From contig NZ_JAWMTI010000007.1 of NCBI RefSeq assembly GCF_036959255.1, forward strand, positions 124,001 through 188,000: 64,000 bases of DNA, given 5' to 3'. The notes beneath the pieces are model-generated. The model ran no database searches. It saw nothing but the letters and a program-made list of their open reading frames with translations, and was not told where the DNA came from. The number at the start of each line of letters is the position of its first letter. Positions within the stretch are counted from its first letter, which is position 1. Shown here piece after piece: positions 7,688-16,852 of this stretch. The translations under genes were made by a program, and so were the position numbers. Source of the stretch: Olivibacter sp036959255 (GTDB taxonomy: Bacteria > Bacteroidota > Bacteroidia > Sphingobacteriales > Sphingobacteriaceae).

Positions 7688-10327
7688 TTATATATCAAAT
7701 TCATGACTACCTGCAGCTAACGTTCTTTTCTCTCCAGACGGTAGCGTCAATGTTCCATCGCTATTAGGGGGAATCGTCAGCCAAAGCTTTATATGTTTTC
7801 CTTTCCTTTCCCAGCGTGTTGTGATTTTACCATGAGGTCCGATATGCGAAGCTTCAAAATTTTCCAGTCCCTCTACAAAATGGGGTTCGATAAGAACATG
7901 TTTAAAGCCCGGTTTTTCAGGATCCGGTTTGATACCGCCCAATCCTTTGTATAACCAAGCGCCAATTTCACCAAACATGATATGGTTGAGGGAAATATCG
8001 TGTGCCGATTGAATATTCCAATTCTCATACAGCGTCGTCGCCCCATTCTTTATCCACCATCCCCACGATGGATAATCTTCCTGGGCTGCCACTTTATAGG
8101 CCACATCGGCATAGCCATTTTCACTGAGTGCATTTAAGATCGCCTTCGTACCCAGCAAGCCTACGTCCAAATGATAGTGATCTGCCGCCACGCGATCTGC
8201 TAGATTCTTCGCTACCTTTTCTCGCAAAGTTTCAGGGACGATATCCCAAAACAGCGGCATACTCAATTCGGTCTGAACCCCTTGTCCGTATATTCCCGTT
8301 TCCTTATTTAAATATTTAGTATTAATGGCGTCCTTTATCTTTAGACAGAGTTGTTCATATCGCTTCGCGTCCTCTTCTTTTCCGAACAGTTTAGCCGCTT
8401 TTGCTAAAATCGTCGCATCTACATAATAGTAAATAGATGAGGACAGTTCCACCGGGGATTTCGACTTCACCGGCACCCAATCACCCAACCCCCAAGTTGT
8501 AAGCCCGCTTGGATACGTAGCATCAATGTGATCGACATAGCGTTTTATTCCTCCATATGAATCTTTCAATAGTTTACTGTCGCCGTAAAAAAGATAAATA
8601 TTCCAGGGAATTAAGGCAATTGTACTCGTCCAATCCGGTCCGTTACCCCACTCATATCCCCAGCCACCCGTTGGAATGATAGACGGTAATACACCATTTG
8701 CTTGTTGTTCATCGCGATGATCAGCCAGCCACTTTTCATAAATTGTAATGGCATCAAAGCTATATAACCCGGTTTCGACAGCAATATGCGCATCCCCTGT
8801 CCACCCATTTTTTTCTCGTTGCGGACAATCCGTTGGGTATCCAAATAAATTCGATAAATAGGAGCGGTTCGTTGCTTCCCAGATTTTATTGATCACTGGA
8901 TTAGAGGCGTGAATAGTGCCGATCTGCGGAACATCGCTATGCATAAAGTAAGCACTTAGGCTCTCTTCCACTAAATTTACGGGGCGACTACTTGTCACTT
9001 CCACATACTGAAAGCCCTTATAATTAAAAGCAGGCATAAAATGATCTTCGCCTCCACTGAGTATAACGATATCAGTCTGAAAAGGATCTTTATCATCCGT
9101 AGGCCGATAATGCTGATCGATATTAGAAATGTCTACATGCCCATTATCATAAATCCGTTCCCCGTGTTTTAGTCGGACAACCGTTCCCGCTTCGCCTTGT
9201 ATTTGTAGCGATGTAACACCGGATATATTAGTCCCAAAATCGAAAACATACGTCGTGTCATTAACCTGATGTAAACTTTTTGCTTTCAAGGGTGTCACAT
9301 TTCGAATAGGATGCATCGCCTGCGATACAATATGTTGAGATGGTGCTGCCCGGTAAAAAACCTCCTTCCAGGTACTATCATTAAAATCCGCCTGATCCCA
9401 TCCTTTTTGTGCTAAGCGCGCATCGTAATGCTCTGCCGTATAAATACTGTTGAATATCAAAGGCCCGGTATTTGTCTTCCACGTCTTATCACTAACAATT
9501 GTTTCAACAGAACCATCCGCATAAGTGATTCGCAAATCCATACAAAAAGTTGGCCGTGCACGCCAAGGCGCTTTATCAAAAAACCAGACAGCGGTCGACT
9601 GGTGATTATACCAACCATTTCCTAAAAGAACACCCACTGCATTTCCACCTTCCCGAACTTGTTTCGTCACATCGTAACTAACATATAAATTTCGACGATC
9701 AAAGCGCGTATAAGCAGGATCTAAACGATGATTTCCAATTCGTTGACCATTGATGTACAACTCATATAATCCACCAACGGCAATATAAGCGCGTGCTGAT
9801 TTAATCGGCTTCGAAGTAGAAAAAGTTTTTCTAAAATAAGGTGCCGGCTTTACCGTGATATCCTGACCATCGGAAATCCAGCTACCTTGCCAATTACTTG
9901 ACGTCATCATTCCTGTTTCAAATGAGCTAACAGTACTTTCCACTGTGTTTCCCCCCTCATCCCACGCTTTTACCTTCCAATAATATTTGGTGAAAGCCTG
10001 TAGGTTTTCCCCTTCATAGTACGTCAATGGCTGATCTTCGGAGATTCTGCCTTTTTTATATAAATTTTTGTCGCCCTTCAATGTTGCCAAGGAATCACTA
10101 TTTACGTATATTTCATAGGCTGTTTGCTTAAAATCCGATTTTGTTGTTTCAAATTGCCAAGTAAATCGGGGATGTGCCTGGTCGATACCCAAAGGAGCGG
10201 GAAGATGCTCTACGCGTAGGTTAACAAGCTTGGTATTTTGTGCATATACACCTTTACCACTAAAAAAAACTGCAAGAAAAACAAAAAAACGGAAGCCGAA
10301 GGCGATGTGGGATTTACGAGGATACAT
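7688..10327 (-). CDS. GH78 alpha-L-rhamnosidase
   Basis: 879 residues with a signal peptide (hydrophobic to about 29, VYA), so periplasmic or secreted. An N-terminal beta-sandwich region and a Bac_rhamnosid_N-like domain (YELYINGQRIGNHRLDPAYT near 190-215) come before the (alpha/alpha)6 catalytic domain. The GH78 signature DCPQREKNGWTGD lies at about 498-510 with the aspartate, general-acid glutamate and second aspartate in place; the second catalytic glutamate is in GATTLYENWN near 762-771. A C-terminal beta-sandwich ends the protein. Length and domain order are normal. It removes terminal alpha-L-rhamnose, here presumably from rhamnogalacturonan oligomers. It is the last gene of the unit started by the SusC at 19924. 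Confidence 0.95.
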   Translation of the reverse strand: MYPRKSHIAFGFRFFVFLAVFFSGKGVYAQNTKLVNLRVEHLPAPLGIDQAHPRFTWQFETTKSDFKQTAYEIYVNSDSLATLKGDKNLYKKGRISEDQPLTYYEGENLQAFTKYYWKVKAWDEGGNTVESTVSSFETGMMTSSNWQGSWISDGQDITVKPAPYFRKTFSTSKPIKSARAYIAVGGLYELYINGQRIGNHRLDPAYTRFDRRNLYVSYDVTKQVREGGNAVGVLLGNGWYNHQSTAVWFFDKAPWRARPTFCMDLRITYADGSVETIVSDKTWKTNTGPLIFNSIYTAEHYDARLAQKGWDQADFNDSTWKEVFYRAAPSQHIVSQAMHPIRNVTPLKAKSLHQVNDTTYVFDFGTNISGVTSLQIQGEAGTVVRLKHGERIYDNGHVDISNIDQHYRPTDDKDPFQTDIVILSGGEDHFMPAFNYKGFQYVEVTSSRPVNLVEESLSAYFMHSDVPQIGTIHASNPVINKIWEATNRSYLSNLFGYPTDCPQREKNGWTGDAHIAVETGLYSFDAITIYEKWLADHRDEQQANGVLPSIIPTGGWGYEWGNGPDWTSTIALIPWNIYLFYGDSKLLKDSYGGIKRYVDHIDATYPSGLTTWGLGDWVPVKSKSPVELSSSIYYYVDATILAKAAKLFGKEEDAKRYEQLCLKIKDAINTKYLNKETGIYGQGVQTELSMPLFWDIVPETLREKVAKNLADRVAADHYHLDVGLLGTKAILNALSENGYADVAYKVAAQEDYPSWGWWIKNGATTLYENWNIQSAHDISLNHIMFGEIGAWLYKGLGGIKPDPEKPGFKHVLIEPHFVEGLENFEASHIGPHGKITTRWERKGKHIKLWLTIPPNSDGTLTLPSGEKRTLAAGSHEFDI

Positions 10328-10364
10328 TATTTGAATTTAAAAATTTAACTGTTTATAGATATCG

Positions 10365-11108
10365 TTAAGGATTTATTGTTGGGCCGTTTGTCCCTGGTGG
10401 AAGTTCAATAATCTGAAGATTGCGAAAGTGTATTTCGGCCCCTTCAGATTCCAAGCACAGATAACCTTTCTTACGAGATGCCTGTCTTACTCCATTTACA
10501 AAACGACCGTTAACTGCGAGCTTGATGGTTCCATCTACACATATAACATCGTAGGTATTCCATTCCCCTTTTCCCTTGCATCTATTTTCGATCGACTTGC
10601 TCCGCTCTCCACGGGGATTATCAGGTATGGTAGTTGTACCACCGGCTCCGAAAAGTTCGCCATGTACATAAGCAATCGGTGGCTTTTCTCCATTTTGCAT
10701 ATGTTGATTTACCCAGTCGAGCTCCAGCATTTGTACCTCAACCCCTGCTGGAAGTCGGCTTTTCTCATCTGGTTTAGCATCACTCCAGACGAAGACACCG
10801 GAATTCCCACCTGCCTCCATATGACGCCACTCTACATGCAAAATAAAATTCTCATATAACTTTTCCGAACGCATGACACCGATCGGTTTGCCGGTACATT
10901 TTAACAGTTCTCCTTCCACATACCAAGTAGCTGAATCGGTATTGACGTTGAGCCAATTCAACGCATGCTTCTGCACCGTTGTCTCGTTCAGGGTCTTTTC
11001 CAGTGGCATCACCTGGCCGAATGTTATTGCTCCCGACTGTGCTAAGGCGAAGAAATTAGCAGAACAGGCAAAAAGAAGCAGCATGAGCACAGATTTCATT
11101 ATCTTCAT
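10365..11108 (-). CDS. DUF1080 secreted protein (3-keto-glycoside hydrolase-like)
   Basis: About 247 residues from the ATG at 11106-11108. The frame opens further up at a TTG overlapping the preceding gene, but only the inner start gives a clean signal peptide (MKIMKSVLMLLLFACSANFF, ALA cleavage). The concanavalin-like DUF1080 core is recognisable by VEWRHMEAGGNSGVFVWSD near 105 and a closing FRNLQIIEL strand. Members of this family have been shown to hydrolyse 3-keto-glycosides made by Gfo/Idh oxidoreductases. The gene directly upstream is such an oxidoreductase and both neighbours beyond are rhamnosidases, which suggests a 3-keto-glycoside step in rhamnoside breakdown. Function is inferred from family and context. 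Confidence 0.85.
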   Translation of the reverse strand: MKIMKSVLMLLLFACSANFFALAQSGAITFGQVMPLEKTLNETTVQKHALNWLNVNTDSATWYVEGELLKCTGKPIGVMRSEKLYENFILHVEWRHMEAGGNSGVFVWSDAKPDEKSRLPAGVEVQMLELDWVNQHMQNGEKPPIAYVHGELFGAGGTTTIPDNPRGERSKSIENRCKGKGEWNTYDVICVDGTIKLAVNGRFVNGVRQASRKKGYLCLESEGAEIHFRNLQIIELPPGTNGPTINP

Positions 11109-11145
11109 ATGCGATACGTGTTTTGATTTTTCACAGCCTATTAGA

Positions 11146-12453
11146 TTAAACAACCTTCGTTTTTCCGGGCACGGCTATTCCCGGCCCTTCCCATTTCAGA
11201 TCCCATGCATATTCTTCCATTGTGGGTCCGAGTCTATCCTCGGATTGCATTGCCTGCTCCCAGGTAATCGTCTGACCACTATAGGCTACCATTCGCCCCC
11301 AAACAGCGAGCATCGTGCTATTGGCCATCCATTCTCCATCATTGATGGGTGTTCCTTTACGTATCGCCGCAAATAACTCGTCATGCTGCGTCTGGTACAT
11401 ATTATTCTTTTTATCGTTGTATTTCCAATTCGTTTTACCAATAAGCTGAATTGGGCCCCCTATATTAATAAGCGCGCGTCCGTCAGAGCCTAACACTTCA
11501 ACACTATTTCTATTGGAAGTTCCCGCTTGTTGTCTTGTAAAATGAAAAGCGCGTGCACCGTTCTCATATTCAAATTCAATCGCAAAATGATCGTAAATAT
11601 TGCCATAAATTTCAGAAGTACGTACCTGACGCCCTCCCGTTCCAGTTGCTTTTATCGGCATTTTATCCCCCATGGCCCACGACATCATGTCCAAACTATG
11701 AACGGCCTGCTCAACAATAAAGTCACCCGAAAGCCAATTGTAATAATACCAGTTGCGTAATTGATAGGTCATTTCAGACCACGCGGGCTGCCGCGGTATT
11801 GACCATAATTCTCCCCCATTTCTAAAGGTTGATACGGTATTCACAGCGCCGATCGCTCCTTCAAGCACTTTACCGAAGACCGCTCTATTGGCCCAATCAT
11901 AGCGAAAGCAAAAACCGGAGACGAGACATAAATTACGTTCTTTTGCCTCCTTTACGGCATCAAGTACTTTTCGCACACCAGGCGCGTCAACGGCAACAGG
12001 TTTTTCACAGAAGATATGCTTGCCCGCTTTTACGGCCGCTGCTAAATGATCCGGTCTAAAACCCGGCGGCGTGGCTAACAGGACCACATCGATATCGGCA
12101 TCCAGTACTTTTTGATAAGCATCGAAACCAATGAAGCGCTGTTTTTTATCCACTTTAACTCTTTTTTCGTCGATTTGGGATAATGAAGCCAATGCTTGTT
12201 CTAAGCGATCTTCAAAGATATCACCCAAAGCAGTGATATGGACATTCGGATCGGCTTGTATCGCTTGAGCTGCGGCTCCTGTTCCTCGACCACCACAGCC
12301 AATCAAACCAACTTTCAACGTCGGTTCTTTTGCTGCTTGGAAGGCAAGAGAATTTTGATGATAAGCCAGTGTACCCGCCGCCATTAACATGCTCGACTTT
12401 TTTAAAAATGTTCTTCGGTCTGTTTTTTGTGGTTTGAACTGGTTGTACTTCAT
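11146..12453 (-). CDS. Gfo/Idh/MocA-family oxidoreductase with Tat signal
   Basis: 435 residues. The N-terminus has a twin-arginine-type leader (TDRRTFLKKSSMLMAAGTLA), so the folded, cofactor-loaded protein is probably exported. The dinucleotide-binding motif GLIGCGGRGTGA is at about 49-60 and the family motif EKPVAVD near 150, followed by the alpha/beta substrate domain with a GEW segment near 370. Exported members oxidise glycosides at C3 to 3-keto sugars, which partner DUF1080 or related enzymes then cleave. It sits between GH78 and DUF1080 genes in one operon (spacing 37-72 bp). Substrate is unknown; a rhamnoside or galacturonide is a context guess. Confidence 0.9.
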   Translation of the reverse strand: MKYNQFKPQKTDRRTFLKKSSMLMAAGTLAYHQNSLAFQAAKEPTLKVGLIGCGGRGTGAAAQAIQADPNVHITALGDIFEDRLEQALASLSQIDEKRVKVDKKQRFIGFDAYQKVLDADIDVVLLATPPGFRPDHLAAAVKAGKHIFCEKPVAVDAPGVRKVLDAVKEAKERNLCLVSGFCFRYDWANRAVFGKVLEGAIGAVNTVSTFRNGGELWSIPRQPAWSEMTYQLRNWYYYNWLSGDFIVEQAVHSLDMMSWAMGDKMPIKATGTGGRQVRTSEIYGNIYDHFAIEFEYENGARAFHFTRQQAGTSNRNSVEVLGSDGRALINIGGPIQLIGKTNWKYNDKKNNMYQTQHDELFAAIRKGTPINDGEWMANSTMLAVWGRMVAYSGQTITWEQAMQSEDRLGPTMEEYAWDLKWEGPGIAVPGKTKVV

Positions 12454-12525
12454 AATTATACGGTTTGTTTATGCACTAAAGTATAAAAAAATAACCTTTT
12501 CAAAAGAAGCATTTACTTATGTACC

Positions 12526-15276
12526 CTAAAAACAAGTAAATGTGTACTCCCCCGAGTTAACGCTTAGCTGTGCCTTACCATCTGCATAATCAACAAACTG
12601 CACCTGTTCATGATCATCAAAACGCTTACGCAGTGCGACTTCGCTTTCCTTGCTCATCGGCAAATAGAGAGTGGCCTTTGTATTGGCGGGGATAATAACC
12701 CGCACTAGTAACTTTCCTTTTCGTTTTTTCCACTGCAGGGCAATGGGTCCGTTAATGGATGCATATTCAGCCCTCACCCAATCCAAACCCTGTACGATTT
12801 CCGGTTCAAGATGTAATATTCGAAAACCGAAGTCATCAGGTGCCTGACGAATTCCTCCAAGGCCACTGTATAGCCATTCCATCAAATGACCAAGCATCAT
12901 GTGATTATTGGAGACATATTTCAGGGCAGGCCAAGACTCGGTAAGGGCTGTGGCCCCGTGTTTTAATTGATAACCATATCCCGGGACATCATCGCGATTG
13001 TTCATCTCGTAAATAAGCTGCGAGGCGCCTGCTCCTTCCAAAGCCCGTAATAAATATCGATAGCCCACATCGCCTGCCGTTAAAGCATGCTTATTTTTTT
13101 TGATGGAATCTATTAAATTTGCTGCTACCCTTTTTCGGTCCATATCAGGCACCAATCCCATGTAGAGCGGCATGGCATACGCCGTTTGGCTACCCGTTGC
13201 ATAGGTACCCGATTCTTTTTGATAAAATTGATGATTGAAAGCCTGTTTGATGTCATCTGCCAATGCACGATACGCGGAAGCTTCTTCCGGTTTATCAAGG
13301 GCAGTCGCAATCTTTGCCATTAAATCGGCATCATAAAAATAGGTTGCGGTGGCCGTCAACGCAATCGGCGTCAATTGAGAAACCCCGGGATCCTTTGGGC
13401 CCAGGTCGAACCAATCGCCTAAACCGTGTGACAGGATGTGCCCATCGGCTTTATGCTGCAAGTAGGTTAGGTATCTTTTCATCATGGGATAGGCTTTTTT
13501 CAACACAGCTTGGTCACCATACCATTGGTATAGATACCAAGGGATAATAATCGAAGCACTTCCCCATTCGGGCGAGTCCCTAAAACCTCCTTCAAAAGGC
13601 ACATACTCAGGAACAATATCAGGCACCAAGCCATTGGTCAACTGCGCTTCCATCATATCGTCGATAATTTTATTATACAAATTGTATACGTCGAAATTGT
13701 ATTTGAGTGATGCACCAATCAAATGTGTCTGTTCCAACCACCCTAATTTTTCGCGATGAGGACAATCAGTTGCCACACTTGCCAGGTTACTTTGTATACC
13801 CCATTTAATCAAGCTGTTTATTTTATTAAAAAGGGGATTCGAACAACTAAAACTTCCAGCCGTAGGCATGCTATTCCGCGTATGCAGTAACTGAACTTCG
13901 ACGGCCGACGGTGAAATCCCCTCGCAGCTTATCAAAGCATATCGAAAACCATAGTAAGTAAATCGCGGTTGCCATATTTCCTTTGCGCCACCCTTTAAAT
14001 TGTACTCGAAGAAATAGGGAGATCCAGACGCTTGTTGATATGGCAAACCTTGATCGTCCAATACCTCTGCCGGAATGATTTTTACCCGATCACCGGCATG
14101 CCCTTTTACGTTTAGACGAATAATGCCCGATGCATTTTGTCCAAAATCGACCAAAAGTTGATTGGCTTTTATTTGCCTTTTTTCTACTACATCAAACACG
14201 TCCATTACCTTTAATGGGTAATCCCTTTGAGCGTGCAATTTTCCCTGAGGTCCAGATAGCACGCGTACTCTTTTCCATGCATCATCAACGAATGGATGTG
14301 CATCCCAACCTTGCTGTTCTAAACGGGCGTCATAGTCTTCCCCCCCATAAATGCTGCTAAAAATAATGGGTGACGGGCTCGTTTTCCAGGAGCCATCGGT
14401 ATTGATCCATTCCTCACTACCATCCCGATAGCGCAACAACAATCGCGCCCGGAGCATCGGAAAAGCCTCCGCGCGTACCATTTTACGATAGCGCTCCCGA
14501 TTGATATACATAAAGCCTGTACCTACCAAAGCACCTAGTACATTTTCACCGACCTGCAGTTGGTCCGTTACATCATAGGTATTATACAGGCAGCGTTGCT
14601 CATAATTTGTCCAGCCTGGAGCGAGAAAGTCATCCCCGATTTTTTCACCATTTAGTCGCGCTTCGTATTGTCCCAGACCTGAAACAAATAAATAGGCTTC
14701 CTTTGGCATTTTTGAAACGACAAAGGGTTTACGAAAATAAGGTATGATGGCCCTTTCCAATCCCTTTTTACCCAAATGGTCGCCGTTCATATGCACCCCC
14801 GGCATCACTTTTAAGGTTGACGCCAATGTATCATAGGCAATCCAATTGCTTGCTTCCCACTCTTTTTGGTTTAATATACCGGTAACAAATTTAGCCGGGA
14901 CACTCCAGGCCGAGACCATCCCTTTTCCGTCCCAAATCCGCACGCGCCAAAAATAGCTGCGTGCGGATTCTAAGGGTATTCCTGCATAAGGTATAAAAGA
15001 CTGCTGATAACTCCTGACTTGTTTTGAGTCCCAAACATCCGGACTGTTCTCTTTTACTTTTTCGATCGAAGAAAATACTTGAATCTGCCAAGCCTTTTGT
15101 TCCACTCCCTTTTCTCTCGTATCAATCTGCCAACCAAATCGCGGTATTTGAGTATCTAGACCCAATGGTTTTTCCCGCTGTTCAACCGTTAAATGGCGAA
15201 GTCGTAGCTTGCCTTGCGCGGGCAGGTTCAGCAAAACCAGTATAGCCAAACCATAAAAGAAATACTTCATAATCAT
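12526..15276 (-). CDS. GH78-family alpha-L-rhamnosidase, variant active-site motif
   Basis: 916 residues with a signal peptide ending near residue 22 (PAQG). The domain order matches the other GH78: N-terminal beta-sandwiches, ARLNGEKIGDDFLAPGWTNY near 205-225, an (alpha/alpha)6 catalytic domain, and a C-terminal beta domain. The signature reads DCPHREKLGWLEQ at about 502-514: the first aspartate and the general-acid glutamate are kept, but the usual GWxGD aspartate position is E/Q. The second catalytic region reads GATALTESW near 773. This is a recognisable GH78 subgroup and may differ in linkage specificity from the GH78 at 7688. It follows SusD by 27 bp. Confidence 0.92.
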   Translation of the reverse strand: MIMKYFFYGLAILVLLNLPAQGKLRLRHLTVEQREKPLGLDTQIPRFGWQIDTREKGVEQKAWQIQVFSSIEKVKENSPDVWDSKQVRSYQQSFIPYAGIPLESARSYFWRVRIWDGKGMVSAWSVPAKFVTGILNQKEWEASNWIAYDTLASTLKVMPGVHMNGDHLGKKGLERAIIPYFRKPFVVSKMPKEAYLFVSGLGQYEARLNGEKIGDDFLAPGWTNYEQRCLYNTYDVTDQLQVGENVLGALVGTGFMYINRERYRKMVRAEAFPMLRARLLLRYRDGSEEWINTDGSWKTSPSPIIFSSIYGGEDYDARLEQQGWDAHPFVDDAWKRVRVLSGPQGKLHAQRDYPLKVMDVFDVVEKRQIKANQLLVDFGQNASGIIRLNVKGHAGDRVKIIPAEVLDDQGLPYQQASGSPYFFEYNLKGGAKEIWQPRFTYYGFRYALISCEGISPSAVEVQLLHTRNSMPTAGSFSCSNPLFNKINSLIKWGIQSNLASVATDCPHREKLGWLEQTHLIGASLKYNFDVYNLYNKIIDDMMEAQLTNGLVPDIVPEYVPFEGGFRDSPEWGSASIIIPWYLYQWYGDQAVLKKAYPMMKRYLTYLQHKADGHILSHGLGDWFDLGPKDPGVSQLTPIALTATATYFYDADLMAKIATALDKPEEASAYRALADDIKQAFNHQFYQKESGTYATGSQTAYAMPLYMGLVPDMDRKRVAANLIDSIKKNKHALTAGDVGYRYLLRALEGAGASQLIYEMNNRDDVPGYGYQLKHGATALTESWPALKYVSNNHMMLGHLMEWLYSGLGGIRQAPDDFGFRILHLEPEIVQGLDWVRAEYASINGPIALQWKKRKGKLLVRVIIPANTKATLYLPMSKESEVALRKRFDDHEQVQFVDYADGKAQLSVNSGEYTFTCF

Positions 15277-15303
15277 CTATTTTATGCAGATCTACTCGGA
15301 CGA

Positions 15304-16848
15304 CTAATATCCGGGATTTTGTGTTAATTGATTGTTCAACTGCATTTCCAAATAGGGAATCGGAAACAGCAAGCGACTTTCCGTTACATGATAGGCATTC
15401 CTAGATATAACATTATATTGCTGTTTCATTTCTTCTCCATGTGCGTTCATTACTTCGATGGCTTTTCCCGTGCGTACGAGGTCGTGCCAACGATGATTTT
15501 CGTAGGCAAGTTCCACCCGTCTTTCATGGGCAATTGCATCAGCAAGCTCCCCCTTACTGCTTGTAGTAATAACCGGCAAAGTAGCACCGGCTCGTTTCCG
15601 TACTTGATTGATGTAATCCAAAGCCTCTCCAGGCTTGCCATTTTCATTTAAGCACTCCGCTAATAGTAAGAGAACATCCGAATAGCGGTATATTGGCCAG
15701 TTATCGTCTGTATTTTGCTCTCGGCTATGTGTGTGCAAATATTTTTTCACAAAAGGTTTCGCTATTTTTCCTGCAGGCAACTGATACCCTTCACTACTCT
15801 TTACTGCTTGTATCTGGAAATTCCCATCGCTTCCAATGATCCCTTCGGCTATACCAACGGACGCATCTTTTCGACTGTCGCCCGCCTCATAGGTATTCAT
15901 CATATCGCTTGTAGGAACATTCCATCCACCCGAGTTTAAGGTATTGGAAGTGATCCCGGTTATCAGTTCCACGTTCGTTGACTTTGGAATAAACCAATAG
16001 GTGAACATACTTTGCTGTCCTTGATCACCCATCATAAACTGTATCTCAAAAATGGACTCTCGACTGTTTTTGTTACTGGGAAGAAAAACATCTGCGTAGT
16101 TGGGCAGCAGGTTGTACCCCATCGTAGTAACCGCCTGCAATAGAGGCTCCGCTTCCGTAAAATTCTTCCGAGTCATATAAACCTCCGCCAATAACGTAGA
16201 GGCCGCCCCTTTGTTAGCTCGACCACTCTGTGGAAAACTAGGCGACGGTAATTTTTCAATTGCATCGCTTAAATCTGCTATAATGACGTTATATACCTCA
16301 TCAACGGTCGATCTTGGTAAAAAGGCATCCCCTTCTTTCAGTACTTCTTTTAAATAAAGCGGTACCCCTCCGAAATAACGAACCAAGTTAAAATAGTAAA
16401 AAGCACGCAAGAATTTGGCCTCTCCGATAATCGGATCTTTTGCTGCCTGATCAAAACCGGCCATTTCGATGCGGTCCAAGATCGTATTGACACGGGCAAT
16501 ACCAGTATAACTATTATTAAAATAATCATTTGTCCATTGATTTTGCGCATCGTCCAGAAAGTCGTCAATATTCTCCCGGCGAATGATATGAATTCCCCGA
16601 TCCGGTGCATAATAATCATAATGTGTATTGTCGGAACGCATTTCGCCCATCAGATAACCGCTTTCATTTACACTTGCTCGTAACGATTGATAAACACCAT
16701 TTACGGCTTGTTCAAATTGCTCTTCTGTTTCATAAAAATCGTCTGCGTTTGGTTCAGAATCAGGCGTAAGCTGTAGAAAGTCTTTCGAACAGGAAGACAA
16801 ACTTAAGACAAATAATAATATCCAGATTATATTCTTTTTCATGATCAT
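15304..16848 (-). CDS. SusD/RagB-family glycan-binding lipoprotein
   Basis: About 514 residues. The longest frame begins at 16866 inside the SusC gene; the ATG at 16846-16848 (MIMKKNIIWILLFVLSLSSC) follows the SusC stop and gives a proper lipoprotein signal with lipobox SLSSC. SusD marks are clear: GEMRSDNTHYDYY, RVNTILDRIEMAG, EAKFLRAFYYFNLVRYFGGV, and the C-terminal ERRVELAYENHRWHDLVR with a final QNPGY. It partners the SusC ending at 16853. Closely related in style to the edge SusD at 1-1329. Confidence 0.95.
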   Translation of the reverse strand: MIMKKNIIWILLFVLSLSSCSKDFLQLTPDSEPNADDFYETEEQFEQAVNGVYQSLRASVNESGYLMGEMRSDNTHYDYYAPDRGIHIIRRENIDDFLDDAQNQWTNDYFNNSYTGIARVNTILDRIEMAGFDQAAKDPIIGEAKFLRAFYYFNLVRYFGGVPLYLKEVLKEGDAFLPRSTVDEVYNVIIADLSDAIEKLPSPSFPQSGRANKGAASTLLAEVYMTRKNFTEAEPLLQAVTTMGYNLLPNYADVFLPSNKNSRESIFEIQFMMGDQGQQSMFTYWFIPKSTNVELITGITSNTLNSGGWNVPTSDMMNTYEAGDSRKDASVGIAEGIIGSDGNFQIQAVKSSEGYQLPAGKIAKPFVKKYLHTHSREQNTDDNWPIYRYSDVLLLLAECLNENGKPGEALDYINQVRKRAGATLPVITTSSKGELADAIAHERRVELAYENHRWHDLVRTGKAIEVMNAHGEEMKQQYNVISRNAYHVTESRLLFPIPYLEMQLNNQLTQNPGY

Positions 16849-16852
16849 TTCT

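Noticed and set aside
11109..11153. Longer DUF1080 protein starting at a TTG
   Set aside because: It overlaps the oxidoreductase gene and would hide the signal peptide that begins at 11108.
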